NCBI GenBank assembly: GCA_905235995.1
Contig: CAJONI010000039.1
Span: 1 to 43,505, forward strand
DNA: 43,505 nt
DNA from: an uncultured Bacteroidales bacterium
Lineage (GTDB): Bacteria > Bacteroidota > Bacteroidia > Bacteroidales > UBA932
Reading direction: 5' to 3'
The notes below the pieces were generated by a model that did not search any database, was not told where the DNA came from, and saw nothing but the letters and a program-made list of their open reading frames with translations. This document shows positions 16,996 to 26,744 of the stretch, piece by piece (position 1 is the stretch's first letter; the number at the start of each line of letters is the position of its first letter). Made by a program: the position numbers and the translations under genes.

Positions 16996-17739
16996 TCAAT
17001 AGATGCCGTAAAGGGCGGAGCCGCTGCCGGACATGGCGGCGTAGAGCGCGCCGTCGTCATAGAGGGCCTGCTTGGCGGCGGCCAGGGCGGGGTGCCCGGC
17101 GAAGACTGTCGTTTCGAAGTCGTTGACCAGCAGTCCACGCCATTCCCCGACAGGGAGATTCAGCACTTCTTCAAGCCGGTGCACAGGTTCGTGGGGCGAG
17201 ATGCCGGCATAGGCCTCGCGGGTCGACACGAAATCGGGCTGGGGGAAGATGCGTATCTCGTGGCCCGCGAGCGACGGCACTTCGAAGGGAGAGAGTATCT
17301 CCCCGCGTCCGCGGGCGATCATGGGGCTGTCGTAGATGAAGAAGGGGCAGTCGCTGCCCAGTTCCGCCGCGAGAGACGCAAGCTCATCTTTCGGGAGCTT
17401 CAGTTCGAACACCATGTCGAGGCCGCGGAGTGTCCAGGCGGCGTCGGAAGAGCCGCCGCCGAGCCCGGCGCCCATGGGTATCTTCTTGTACAGCAGTATC
17501 TCCACGGGCGGGATGCCGTAGCGTTCGGCCATCAGCCGCCAGGCCTTCCCGCAGAGGTTCTCCCCTTCTATCGAGGCATTGTACACACGCATGCCGAAGC
17601 TGTCAGCGCGCACTATCTCCAGGATGTCGCACAGCTCCGGCACCGGGTAGAACAGCGTCTCGATGTCGTGGTAGCCATCTTCTCGTTTGCGGACCACATG
17701 GAGGCCCAGGTTGACCTTGGCGGGAGGGAAAAGCAGCAT
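16996..17739 (-). CDS. ispE: 4-diphosphocytidyl-2-C-methyl-D-erythritol kinase
   Basis: GHMP kinase of the non-mevalonate isoprenoid pathway, phosphorylating CDP-ME at its 2-hydroxyl. The 247-residue product begins MLLFPPAKVNLGLHVV, where the family start PAKVNL binds substrate, and has the glycine-rich ATP loop PMGAGLGGGSSDAA. The open frame reaches 17802 but homologues start at this Met, and a possible -7 box lies 23 bases upstream of it. It feeds the same pathway as the polyprenyl synthetase at 9571-10548. Slightly shorter than the E. coli enzyme. Confidence 0.95.
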   Translation of the reverse strand: MLLFPPAKVNLGLHVVRKREDGYHDIETLFYPVPELCDILEIVRADSFGMRVYNASIEGENLCGKAWRLMAERYGIPPVEILLYKKIPMGAGLGGGSSDAAWTLRGLDMVFELKLPKDELASLAAELGSDCPFFIYDSPMIARGRGEILSPFEVPSLAGHEIRIFPQPDFVSTREAYAGISPHEPVHRLEEVLNLPVGEWRGLLVNDFETTVFAGHPALAAAKQALYDDGALYAAMSGSGSALYGIY

Positions 17740-17762
17740 AGCCCTGAAAATGAATCCGGGTA

Positions 17763-17770
17763 CGAAGTTA
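17763..17770 (-). promoter_or_regulatory. Possible -7 box of the ispE promoter
   Basis: Reads TAACTTCG on the minus strand, seven of eight matches to TAnnTTTG, 23 bases before the chosen ispE ATG. Confidence 0.4.
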
Positions 17771-17816
17771 CGCCAAATCCCGCAATTTTTCAACTGTGAC
17801 AATCCTCGATTTTTAC

Positions 17817-17824
17817 TATCTTTG
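17817..17824 (+). promoter_or_regulatory. -7 box before the secreted TIM-barrel hydrolase
   Basis: Reads TATCTTTG, an exact TAnnTTTG match, 33 bases before the ATG at 17858 and back to back with the possible ispE promoter. Confidence 0.6.
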
Positions 17825-17857
17825 GGTTGTTTAGCCGCTAATCATTGACTGTGTGAT

Positions 17858-19225
17858 ATGAAAATCCCGCGTTTTTTCAGGATGGTCATGCTTGTCCTGG
17901 CAGCAGGCGTCCTTGTGTCCGCCAGACCGCCACAGGAGGCCGATACGTCTTATCCGCTGTTCTGGACCTGGCTCGGTCTGCGGCCCGGCAGCAATTTTGA
18001 GGCTGAATGCCTGAAGATGAAGGAACTGGGGATCGACGGCGTGATACTCAACGCCCCTACCCCCGACGACTACCGACGCGTGATTCCCACTGCCCATAAA
18101 TACGGTATCACGGTCTACGCCTGGCTCTGGACGGTGAACCTAGAGCACGACCGCAACCGCATACTCTCGGAGCATCCCGACTGGTTCAGCGTCAATCGCC
18201 TGGGCCGCAGCCTGGCCGACACCACGGCCTACGTGGGCTACTACAGGTTCCTCTGCCCGGCGCTGCCTCAGGTGCGGGAGTACGTCAACGACAAGGTGCG
18301 CAGCTTCTGCGAGGTGGAGGGCCTCGACGGGATTGCGATCGACTACCACCGCTTTGTCGACGTGGTGCTGCCGACCACCCTCTGGCCCCGCTACGGAGTC
18401 GTCCAGGACAAGGAATATCCTGAATGGGATTTCGGCTACCATCCGGAGATGATACGGCTATTCAAAGAGAAGTACGGCTACGACCCCAGGGAGCAGGATG
18501 ACCCCTCGGCCGACCTGCTCTGGCGCCAGTTCCGCTGCGACCAGATAACGGAAGTGGCCAACCTGCTGGCCGCCACCGTCCATTCCTACGGCAAGGTGAT
18601 GGCGGCCTCACCCTTCCCCACGCCCAAGATGGCTTCGCGTATGGTGCGCCAGGACTGGGGAGCCTGGGACCTGGACATAGTGTTCCCCATGGTCTACCAC
18701 AACTTCTACACCTTCGACCCTTCCTTCGCCTACGACTGCACCGCCGAGAACTTCCACGACAAGAACCCCGGCACCACCCTCTACTGCGGCCTGATGTACA
18801 GCGACGACATCACCGAGTGCATGGACGAGGCCTTCCGGGCCGGAGCCAGGGGTATCGCCATATTCACCATGGATGGCATAAGGCGACCTGAGCAGGCCGG
18901 GCGCTTCAGGGCCTATACCGACAGTGTACGTGCCGTCGTGGCGGCGCACGGCGGACTTCCCGCCGTACAGGAGCCCGGGCGGGCAGATACCGACCCCTTC
19001 AGCCATCCCGGCATCATGGCGAAGGTGGAGAAGCGGATGAAGTCAATGCAGGACCCGCAGCTCCCGCAGCTGAAGCTCGGGGAATACCGCTGCCTCGGAG
19101 CCAGGGACGCGGCCCGGGACTATGAAGTCACCGACACCGCCAGCGGCACGACCTTCATCGTCACGTTCTATCTCTACGGCGACGTGATTTCCGGATGGGA
19201 CGTCGTCCGGAAAGTGCCGGAATAA
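17858..19225 (+). CDS. Secreted putative glycoside hydrolase (GHL10-like TIM barrel)
   Basis: The 455-residue product has a signal peptide (about 1-22) and a (beta/alpha)8-type pattern: LKMKELGIDGVILNAP, YGITVYAWLW, then LDGIAIDYHR (156-165), whose Asp162 sits where catalytic acids occur in hydrolase-like TIM barrels. DIVFPMVYHNFY and GARGIAIFTMDG continue the barrel. This resembles the loosely defined GHL10/DUF187 group, for which substrates are mostly unknown. A C-terminal stretch of about 70 residues has no recognised domain. It has its own promoter; the ThiL-like gene follows after 28 bases but also has its own -7 box. Confidence 0.65.
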   Translation: MKIPRFFRMVMLVLAAGVLVSARPPQEADTSYPLFWTWLGLRPGSNFEAECLKMKELGIDGVILNAPTPDDYRRVIPTAHKYGITVYAWLWTVNLEHDRNRILSEHPDWFSVNRLGRSLADTTAYVGYYRFLCPALPQVREYVNDKVRSFCEVEGLDGIAIDYHRFVDVVLPTTLWPRYGVVQDKEYPEWDFGYHPEMIRLFKEKYGYDPREQDDPSADLLWRQFRCDQITEVANLLAATVHSYGKVMAASPFPTPKMASRMVRQDWGAWDLDIVFPMVYHNFYTFDPSFAYDCTAENFHDKNPGTTLYCGLMYSDDITECMDEAFRAGARGIAIFTMDGIRRPEQAGRFRAYTDSVRAVVAAHGGLPAVQEPGRADTDPFSHPGIMAKVEKRMKSMQDPQLPQLKLGEYRCLGARDAARDYEVTDTASGTTFIVTFYLYGDVISGWDVVRKVPE

Positions 19226-19228
19226 TCG

Positions 19229-19236
19229 TATCTTTG
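19229..19236 (+). promoter_or_regulatory. -7 box of the ThiL-like gene
   Basis: Reads TATCTTTG, an exact TAnnTTTG match directly after the upstream gene's stop codon and 17 bases before the ATG at 19254. Confidence 0.6.
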
Positions 19237-19253
19237 GAAAAAATTTCTGAAAG

Positions 19254-20240
19254 ATGGCAAGAACTGAGATAGCCGACATAGGCAAACAGGCCGCACTTGA
19301 CAGGCTCTTCGAGGGGAGCGGCTTCACCAACGAACCGACCATAGGCCTCAGGCAGAGCGGCGGATGCTGCACCGCCCAGAAACTCCTGCTCGAAGGCTGC
19401 GACTTCGACCTGGTCTATACACCCATCAAACACCTCGGCTACAAGGCCGTACTCTGCGTCCTGGGAGAGATCTACGCCTCCCTCCGCCAGCCCGCGGCCC
19501 TGTCGGTCAACCTGGGCCTGTCGAAGCGCTTCTGCTTCGAAGACGTGGCCGCCCTCTGGGAGGGCATGCTGGCCGCCTGCCGGGAACACGGCGTGAAGCA
19601 GGTCGGGCTCGACATGGGCCCTTCTGTCAATGGCCTGGCCATCGCTCTTTCGGCCTGCGGCACTCAGAAAAAAAGCGTGATCGGGAAGCTGCCCGCCACG
19701 AAGAACATGGACCTGATCTGCCTCAGCGGCCATGTAGGCGCCGCATATATGGGCCTGCACGTGCTTGAGCGCGAGAAAGTTGCCTTCACCGGCACCGGCG
19801 AGCAACCCGATCTGGCCCCCTACAAGGCCGTGCTGGCCAGCTACCTGAGCCCCGAGATCAAACCCGGTACGGTGTCGCGCTTCGTCGAGGCCGACGTGCT
19901 GCCCTCCCGAGGCTATTTCCTGACCCGGGGGCTGGGCGAAGCCATCCTCAGGCTTGTCCGCGACACGGGCCTGGGAGCAAAGATCTATCTTGAAAAGATC
20001 CCCATCTCTTCGCAGACCTTCGCCATGGCCGAGGAGATAGGCATGGACGTGGTGACCGCCGCCATGAACGGCGGCGACGACTACAAGTTCGTCTTTACCC
20101 TGCCCATTGAAAAGCACGACGTGATCCGCAAGGATTTCCAGGATTTCGAAGTGATAGGCCACATGGCGCAGCCCGACGTAGGCGCCGTGCTCGTCACGCC
20201 CGAAGGCGCCGAGTTACCGATCCACGCCCAGGGATATTAG
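19254..20240 (+). CDS. ThiL/PurM-superfamily protein lacking catalytic aspartates
   Basis: The 328-residue product aligns by eye along its whole length with Bacteroidota thiamine-monophosphate kinase: MARTEIADIG start, LLLEGCDFDLVY, PIKHLGYKAV, LGLSKRF, SGHVGAAYMGL, YLEKIPISSQTFAMAEE and NGGDDYKFVFT. The metal/ATP motifs are gone. The usual GDDAA is LRQSGG (32-37), the TTD before LLLEG is TAQ (40-42), the NLSD motif is VLGE (69-72), and DISDG is FLTRG (222-226). Only one Asp of the GGDTT region (Asp120) and GGDDY (273-277) remain. It is therefore probably not an active kinase; a regulatory or binding role is inferred. An intact ThiL is not in the window. Confidence 0.8.
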   Translation: MARTEIADIGKQAALDRLFEGSGFTNEPTIGLRQSGGCCTAQKLLLEGCDFDLVYTPIKHLGYKAVLCVLGEIYASLRQPAALSVNLGLSKRFCFEDVAALWEGMLAACREHGVKQVGLDMGPSVNGLAIALSACGTQKKSVIGKLPATKNMDLICLSGHVGAAYMGLHVLEREKVAFTGTGEQPDLAPYKAVLASYLSPEIKPGTVSRFVEADVLPSRGYFLTRGLGEAILRLVRDTGLGAKIYLEKIPISSQTFAMAEEIGMDVVTAAMNGGDDYKFVFTLPIEKHDVIRKDFQDFEVIGHMAQPDVGAVLVTPEGAELPIHAQGY

Positions 20241-21053
20241 GACATTTTCCAGCGGGGCGTCCTTCAGGACGACCCGTTTTTCTTCGTCCAGAAGATACAG
20301 CGAGGGGATGGCCCTTATCCAGTAGACGGTGTCGCTCAGGAGGATGCCTTCGGAGTCGTGGCCGCACACCCACGAGGAGGGGTAGTTGGGAAGATAGTCG
20401 AGCCAGGCCTGCACGTCTTCGTCGGGATAGATGTTTACGACCAGCAGTTTTCCGCTTGCGATCGCTTCGCAGGCGGCCTCGTCGCCGGAAAGGGCTTCGG
20501 TGATCTCCTTGCAGTTGGGGCAGCCCGGGTTGCTGAAGAACAACAGGGTCTGCCGTGGTCGACGGCTGTCGATCACATCATGAAGCATCGTGGCGCGCCC
20601 TCCCGGCAGGAGGAAGGGGAAGTCGGCGGCCACCGTTCCCAGGCGGTTGAGCGCCAGGCGCGGAAGCATCCAGTTCGCATGCGTCCGCTGCTCCTCGGTC
20701 GACCACCCGGAGACTGCCATGCGCTGCGCCACCGGGAGGAACAGTTCCTCGCTGCGCCATGGGCTGTTGGGGTCGGCGAAGAAGCGGTCCTGCGCCTCCA
20801 TCTCTTCCTGCCATGACAGGCTGTCGGAGGATGCGCTCTCGAGCCTGGTTTCCTGGCGTGCGAGGGCCTCTTCCAGGGGCAGGGATGAGATTTCCTCGAC
20901 ATATTGCCCGAAACGGGCGAAGCGCGCCGACTGGGTGTGAGCTCCGTATTCCGCGAGCGAAGGACCCTGCTTCTCAGGCCGGCATGACGGCAGAAGCAGT
21001 ATCACGCAGAGAAGCAAGGGGTGACATTTTGTCATAAATCTCTTCATTGGCAC
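20214..21053 (-). CDS. DUF5106 thioredoxin-like lipoprotein
   Basis: The 279-residue product has a lipoprotein signal peptide (lipobox LLPSC, Cys24), an N-terminal helical DUF5106-type region with FFADPNSPWRSEELFLPV, and a thioredoxin-like fold (about 140-275) with TLLFFSNPGC-PNC (Cys177, Cys180) and a cis-proline type AIPSLYLLD. Probably a periplasmic or outer-membrane-anchored thiol-disulfide protein; partners unknown. It has an exact -7 box upstream, divergent from groES. Its 3' end overlaps the ThiL-like gene by 27 bases. MKRF two codons in is an alternative start. Confidence 0.85.
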   Translation of the reverse strand: MPMKRFMTKCHPLLLCVILLLPSCRPEKQGPSLAEYGAHTQSARFARFGQYVEEISSLPLEEALARQETRLESASSDSLSWQEEMEAQDRFFADPNSPWRSEELFLPVAQRMAVSGWSTEEQRTHANWMLPRLALNRLGTVAADFPFLLPGGRATMLHDVIDSRRPRQTLLFFSNPGCPNCKEITEALSGDEAACEAIASGKLLVVNIYPDEDVQAWLDYLPNYPSSWVCGHDSEGILLSDTVYWIRAIPSLYLLDEEKRVVLKDAPLENVLISLGVDR

Positions 21054-21074
21054 TCAATTTGCCTTCTGGTCGTA

Positions 21075-21082
21075 CAAAAATA
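21075..21082 (-). promoter_or_regulatory. -7 box of the DUF5106 lipoprotein gene
   Basis: Reads TATTTTTG on the minus strand, an exact TAnnTTTG match, 21 bases before the start at 21053. In the groES direction only TCAATTTG (21054-21061, seven of eight) is seen, so the heat-shock operon may use a different promoter type. Confidence 0.55.
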
Positions 21083-21110
21083 ATCAAAAAAACAACAAAA
21101 AATATTTACC

Positions 21111-23026
<1,916 letters not shown>

Positions 23027-23067
23027 GAAGCCCGAAGCCAGGCCTGGCCTGACACGAGTTCAGAACG

Positions 23068-23102
23068 ACACCCCCGACATATTCCCGGGGGTGTGTTTTT
23101 TT
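23068..23102 (+). terminator. Intrinsic terminator of groES-groEL
   Basis: A perfect 8-bp stem, ACACCCCC (23068-23075) with GGGGGTGT (23087-23094), extendable by one G-C pair, is followed by G and then seven T residues (23096-23102). It is the clearest intrinsic terminator in the window and it covers the upstream part of the sufB promoter. Confidence 0.9.
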
Positions 23103-23104
23103 AT

Positions 23105-23112
23105 TATCTTTG
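23105..23112 (+). promoter_or_regulatory. -7 box of the suf operon promoter
   Basis: Reads TATCTTTG, an exact TAnnTTTG match, two bases after the T run of the groEL terminator and seven bases before the sufB ATG at 23120. The -33 region must lie inside the terminator stem-loop. Confidence 0.65.
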
Positions 23113-23119
23113 CCCCACG

Positions 23120-24583
23120 ATGAAGGAAAGCGAAAAGATAATTGCCGAGGTTACCGGCGGCGAGTATGAGCAGGGCTTCGAGACGGCCGTGGAGCAGGAA
23201 TTCGTGCCCAGGGGCCTGAACGAAGACATCATCCGCCTCATCTCCGCCAAGAAGGAGGAGCCTGCCTGGCTGCTGGAGTTCCGCCTGAAGGCCTTCCGGC
23301 AGTGGCAGACCATGAAGCTGCCCGACTGGGCGCACCTCGACATCCCTCCCATCGACTTCCAGGACATCATCTACTACGCCGCCCCGAAGCAGCCCTCCCA
23401 TAAATCGCAAAAGCGCACCATCGACCCCGAGATCGAGAAGACCTTCGACAAACTCGGCATCCCGCTCAACGAGCGCGAAGTTCTCGCGGGCCTGGCCTCG
23501 GGCGAAGGGACGGCAGTCGACGCGGTGTTCGACAGCGTGTCCGTGAAGACCACCTTCAGCGAAACCCTCGCCGAGAAAGGCATAATCTTCTGCTCGTTCT
23601 CCGAAGCGGTGAAGAATTATCCCGAGCTGGTGCGCAAGTACCTCGCGACCGTGGTCCCGCCCGCCGACAACTTCTACAGCGCCTTGAACAGCGCAGTGTT
23701 CAGCGACGGCTCGTTCTGCTACATCCCCAAGGGCGTCCGATGCCCCATGGAGCTCTCCAGCTACTTCCGCATCAACGCCCGCGGCACCGGCCAGTTCGAG
23801 CGGACGCTCATCGTGGCAGACGAAGGGGCCTTCGTGAGCTATCTCGAGGGCTGCACCGCCCCCAGGCGCGACGAGGCCCAGCTCCACGCCGCGGTGGTCG
23901 AGATCGTCGTGGAGAAGGACGCCCAAGTGAAATACTCCACGGTCCAGAACTGGTATCCCGGCGACGCGGAAGGCAAGGGCGGCATCTATAATTTCGTGAC
24001 CAAGAGGGGCCTGTGCAAGGGCAGCGGCAGCCGTCTCTTCTGGACGCAGGTCGAGACCGGCAGCGCCATCACCTGGAAGTACCCCAGCACCATCCTTCGG
24101 GGCGACCATTCCCTCTCCGAATTCTACAGCGTGGCCGTGACCAACCACTTCCAGCAGGCCGACACGGGCACCAAGATGATACACCTGGGCCGCGGCACCA
24201 CCAGCCGCATCGTGAGCAAGGGCATCTCCGCAGGCCGCAGCCAGAACAGCTACCGAGGCATGGTGAAGATACTTCCCGGCGCGGAAGGCGCCCGCAACCA
24301 CTCGCAGTGCGACTCGCTGCTGCTGGGCGACAAGTGCGGCGCGCACACCTTCCCCGTGATTGAATCGCAGAACCGCAGCGCCACCGTGGAGCATGAGGCC
24401 ACCACCTCGAAGATCAGCGAAGACCAGCTCTTCTACTGCCGCCAGAGAGGCATCTCGGAAGAAGATGCCATTGGCCTGATAGTCAACGGATACGCTAAAG
24501 AAGTGCTGGGCAGGCTCCCCATGGAGTTCGCTGTCGAAGCCCAGAAACTGCTGCAGGTCTCCCTGGAGGGGAGTGTAGGATGA
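23120..24583 (+). CDS. sufB: Fe-S cluster assembly protein SufB
   Basis: Scaffold subunit of the SufBCD complex, on which Fe-S clusters are built. The 487-residue product has the N-terminal helical region, [37 protein letters not shown], and the C-terminal beta-helix segment [20 protein letters not shown] with the conserved cluster-binding cysteine. Full length. The ATG at 23120 is chosen because the promoter lies just upstream and the frame before it is promoter and terminator sequence. It overlaps the next gene, a PnuC-family transporter, by four bases. Confidence 0.97.
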   Translation: MKESEKIIAEVTGGEYEQGFETAVEQEFVPRGLNEDIIRLISAKKEEPAWLLEFRLKAFRQWQTMKLPDWAHLDIPPIDFQDIIYYAAPKQPSHKSQKRTIDPEIEKTFDKLGIPLNEREVLAGLASGEGTAVDAVFDSVSVKTTFSETLAEKGIIFCSFSEAVKNYPELVRKYLATVVPPADNFYSALNSAVFSDGSFCYIPKGVRCPMELSSYFRINARGTGQFERTLIVADEGAFVSYLEGCTAPRRDEAQLHAAVVEIVVEKDAQVKYSTVQNWYPGDAEGKGGIYNFVTKRGLCKGSGSRLFWTQVETGSAITWKYPSTILRGDHSLSEFYSVAVTNHFQQADTGTKMIHLGRGTTSRIVSKGISAGRSQNSYRGMVKILPGAEGARNHSQCDSLLLGDKCGAHTFPVIESQNRSATVEHEATTSKISEDQLFYCRQRGISEEDAIGLIVNGYAKEVLGRLPMEFAVEAQKLLQVSLEGSVG

Positions 24584-25169
24584 CTTTCAGCTGGCTTGAC
24601 CTCGTGAGCTCGGTGCTGGGCCTGACCTGCGTGTTTCTCGCGGGCCGGGGCAGCAAATACAATTTCTGGGTGGGCTACCTCTACACCATCGCCCTCTTCT
24701 TCCTCTTCTGGCAGAAGAACCTCGTGGCCTCGCTGCTGCTGCAGCCCATCTCGCTGGGCATCAACGTGCTCGGCCACTATCGCTGGACCCATCCAAAGCC
24801 CGGCGAGGAGAGCGCCGAGAAGTCGGGCGAGCTGAAGGTATCGATGCTCAGCTGGCCGGAGCGCATCCTGACCGTGGTCATAGTGCTCGTGGTCGCGGGC
24901 GTCTGGGGCTGGCTGCTGGGCCGTCTCTTCCCCGCAGACCCGCACCCCTATCTCGATTCCTGCGTCACGGTCCTGATCCTGGTGGCACAGTTCCTCAGCG
25001 CCCAGAAGAAATGGGACTGCTGGGTGGCCTGGATAATAGTCAACATCGCGCAGCTGGCGCTGCATCTCTCGGTGGGCAACATCTTCATGCCGATAGTCAG
25101 CGCGCTGTATCTCATAAACGGTATCGTCTCCCTGGTCAACTGGGAGAAAATGTACAGGAGGAAAGCCTG

Positions 25170-25170
<1 letters not shown>
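24580..25170 (+). CDS. PnuC-family nicotinamide riboside/vitamin transporter, inside the suf operon
   Basis: The 196-residue product is an integral membrane protein with about six to seven hydrophobic segments and PnuC-type features: [19 protein letters not shown] near the N-terminus, and [19 protein letters not shown], where the W-rich motif lines the substrate site in this family. PnuC proteins are facilitators for nicotinamide riboside; relatives carry thiamine, riboflavin or nucleosides, and substrate cannot be fixed here. It starts within the sufB stop (ATGA overlap), and its own stop shares a base with the sufC start, so it is translationally locked between sufB and sufC. A second paralogue is at 36856-37557. 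Confidence 0.85.
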
Positions 25171-25914
<744 letters not shown>

Positions 25915-25925
<11 letters not shown>

Positions 25926-26574
25926 CGCCAAATCCCTTACCCTGGGCCCCGGTGAAAGCAAAGCCCTCCTGATTGTGCAGGAGCGCGGCGAAGAGGCTTC
26001 CTTCGACATCCGTCTCGAAGAGGGAGCTTCGCTGCGGCTGGTGCTGCTTTCGCTCGCGGGATGCTGCCGCAACAGCATCAGTGTGGAGCTTGCGGGCCGG
26101 GGCGCCTCCTGCCGCCTCGCGGGCCTGGCCCTGCCGAAGGACGAAGAGAAGATGTCATGCTCCGTGGAGCTGGTCCACTCCGTGCCCGAATGCCACAGCA
26201 CACAGCTCTTCAAGAGCCTGGTCGACGGCAGAGCGACCTACTGCTTCGACGGGCTGATCCGCGTCGCTCCCGACGCCCAGAAGACCGAGGCCTACCAGGC
26301 CAGCCACAACCTGCTGCTGAGCGAGCAGGCCCGCGCAGATTCCCGGCCCCAGCTCGAAATCTATGCCGACGACGTGAAATGCAGCCACGGCGCGACGGTC
26401 GGCCGACTCAACCCCGACGAGCTTTTCTACCTGCGTTCCAGGGGGATACGGGAAGATGACGCAAAGCTTTTGCAGCAGCTGGCCTTCGCTTCCGAAGTGA
26501 TGGAAACAATCGAAGACCCGGCCCTCAGGGAAGAGATGCTGCGGAAAGTGGAGGCGCGCCTGAGAAAATCTTAA
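25915..26574 (+). CDS. sufD: Short SufD-like Fe-S assembly protein
   Basis: Third subunit of the SufBCD complex, needed for iron acquisition. The 219-residue product is only about half the length of usual SufD (roughly 420-450 residues). It keeps the beta-helix core and C-terminus: HNLLLSEQARADSRPQ, the conserved ADDVKCSHGATVG with His158, and the helical FYLRSRGI end. The N-terminal half of usual SufD is absent. Because the start lies inside sufC, no upstream coding remnant exists, so this is not a simple frameshift. No sufS or sufE follows; a hairpin terminator ends the operon at 26648-26683. Confidence 0.9.
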
Positions 26575-26604
26575 ATTTTTTTCTTCCAGGACTCAACGTT
26601 CAGG

Positions 26605-26628
26605 CCACTTCCTGCATCTAATAAGTGG
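26605..26628 (+). other. Small hairpin downstream of sufD
   Basis: CCACTT (26605-26610) pairs with AAGTGG (26623-26628) around a 12-base loop in the 170-bp gap between sufD and dnaE. No T run follows. Its purpose is unclear; it may be part of the suf 3' untranslated region. Confidence 0.3.
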
Positions 26629-26647
26629 TTTAGGTTTTAGTATATTC

Positions 26648-26683
26648 AAAAGGGTGGCCCGTCGGGAGATCGGCCGCCCTTTT
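26648..26683 (+). terminator. Intrinsic terminator of the suf operon
   Basis: A 12-bp stem with one T-G wobble: AAAAGGGTGGCC (26648-26659) with GGCCGCCCTTTT (26672-26683), 12-base loop. The A/T ends make it bidirectional in form. Together with the small hairpin upstream it fills the gap before dnaE; no small ORF is seen in the gap. Confidence 0.75.
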
Positions 26684-26696
26684 GTATTTGCTCTTT

Positions 26697-26736
26697 CCGG
26701 GTTTTTTCCGTACCTTGCCTTTCGTTTCAAACCCGG
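26697..26736 (+). promoter_or_regulatory. dnaE promoter region bracketed by an inverted repeat
   Basis: TTTG at 26687-26690, a 20-base spacer and TACCTTGC at 26711-26718 (six of eight to TAnnTTTG) form a weak but correctly spaced promoter. The -7 box is flanked by a perfect 8-bp inverted repeat, CCGGGTTT (26697-26704) and AAACCCGG (26729-26736). The left arm lies upstream of the expected transcript start, so an mRNA hairpin from this promoter is unlikely and a DNA operator is possible. Confidence 0.35.
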
Positions 26737-26744
26737 CCTGACCC

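Noticed and set aside
21047-21055. CIRCE heat-shock operator before groES
   Set aside because: TTGGCACTC resembles one half of CIRCE, but no inverted GAGTGCTAA partner follows at the required spacing, and the site overlaps the start of the divergent gene.
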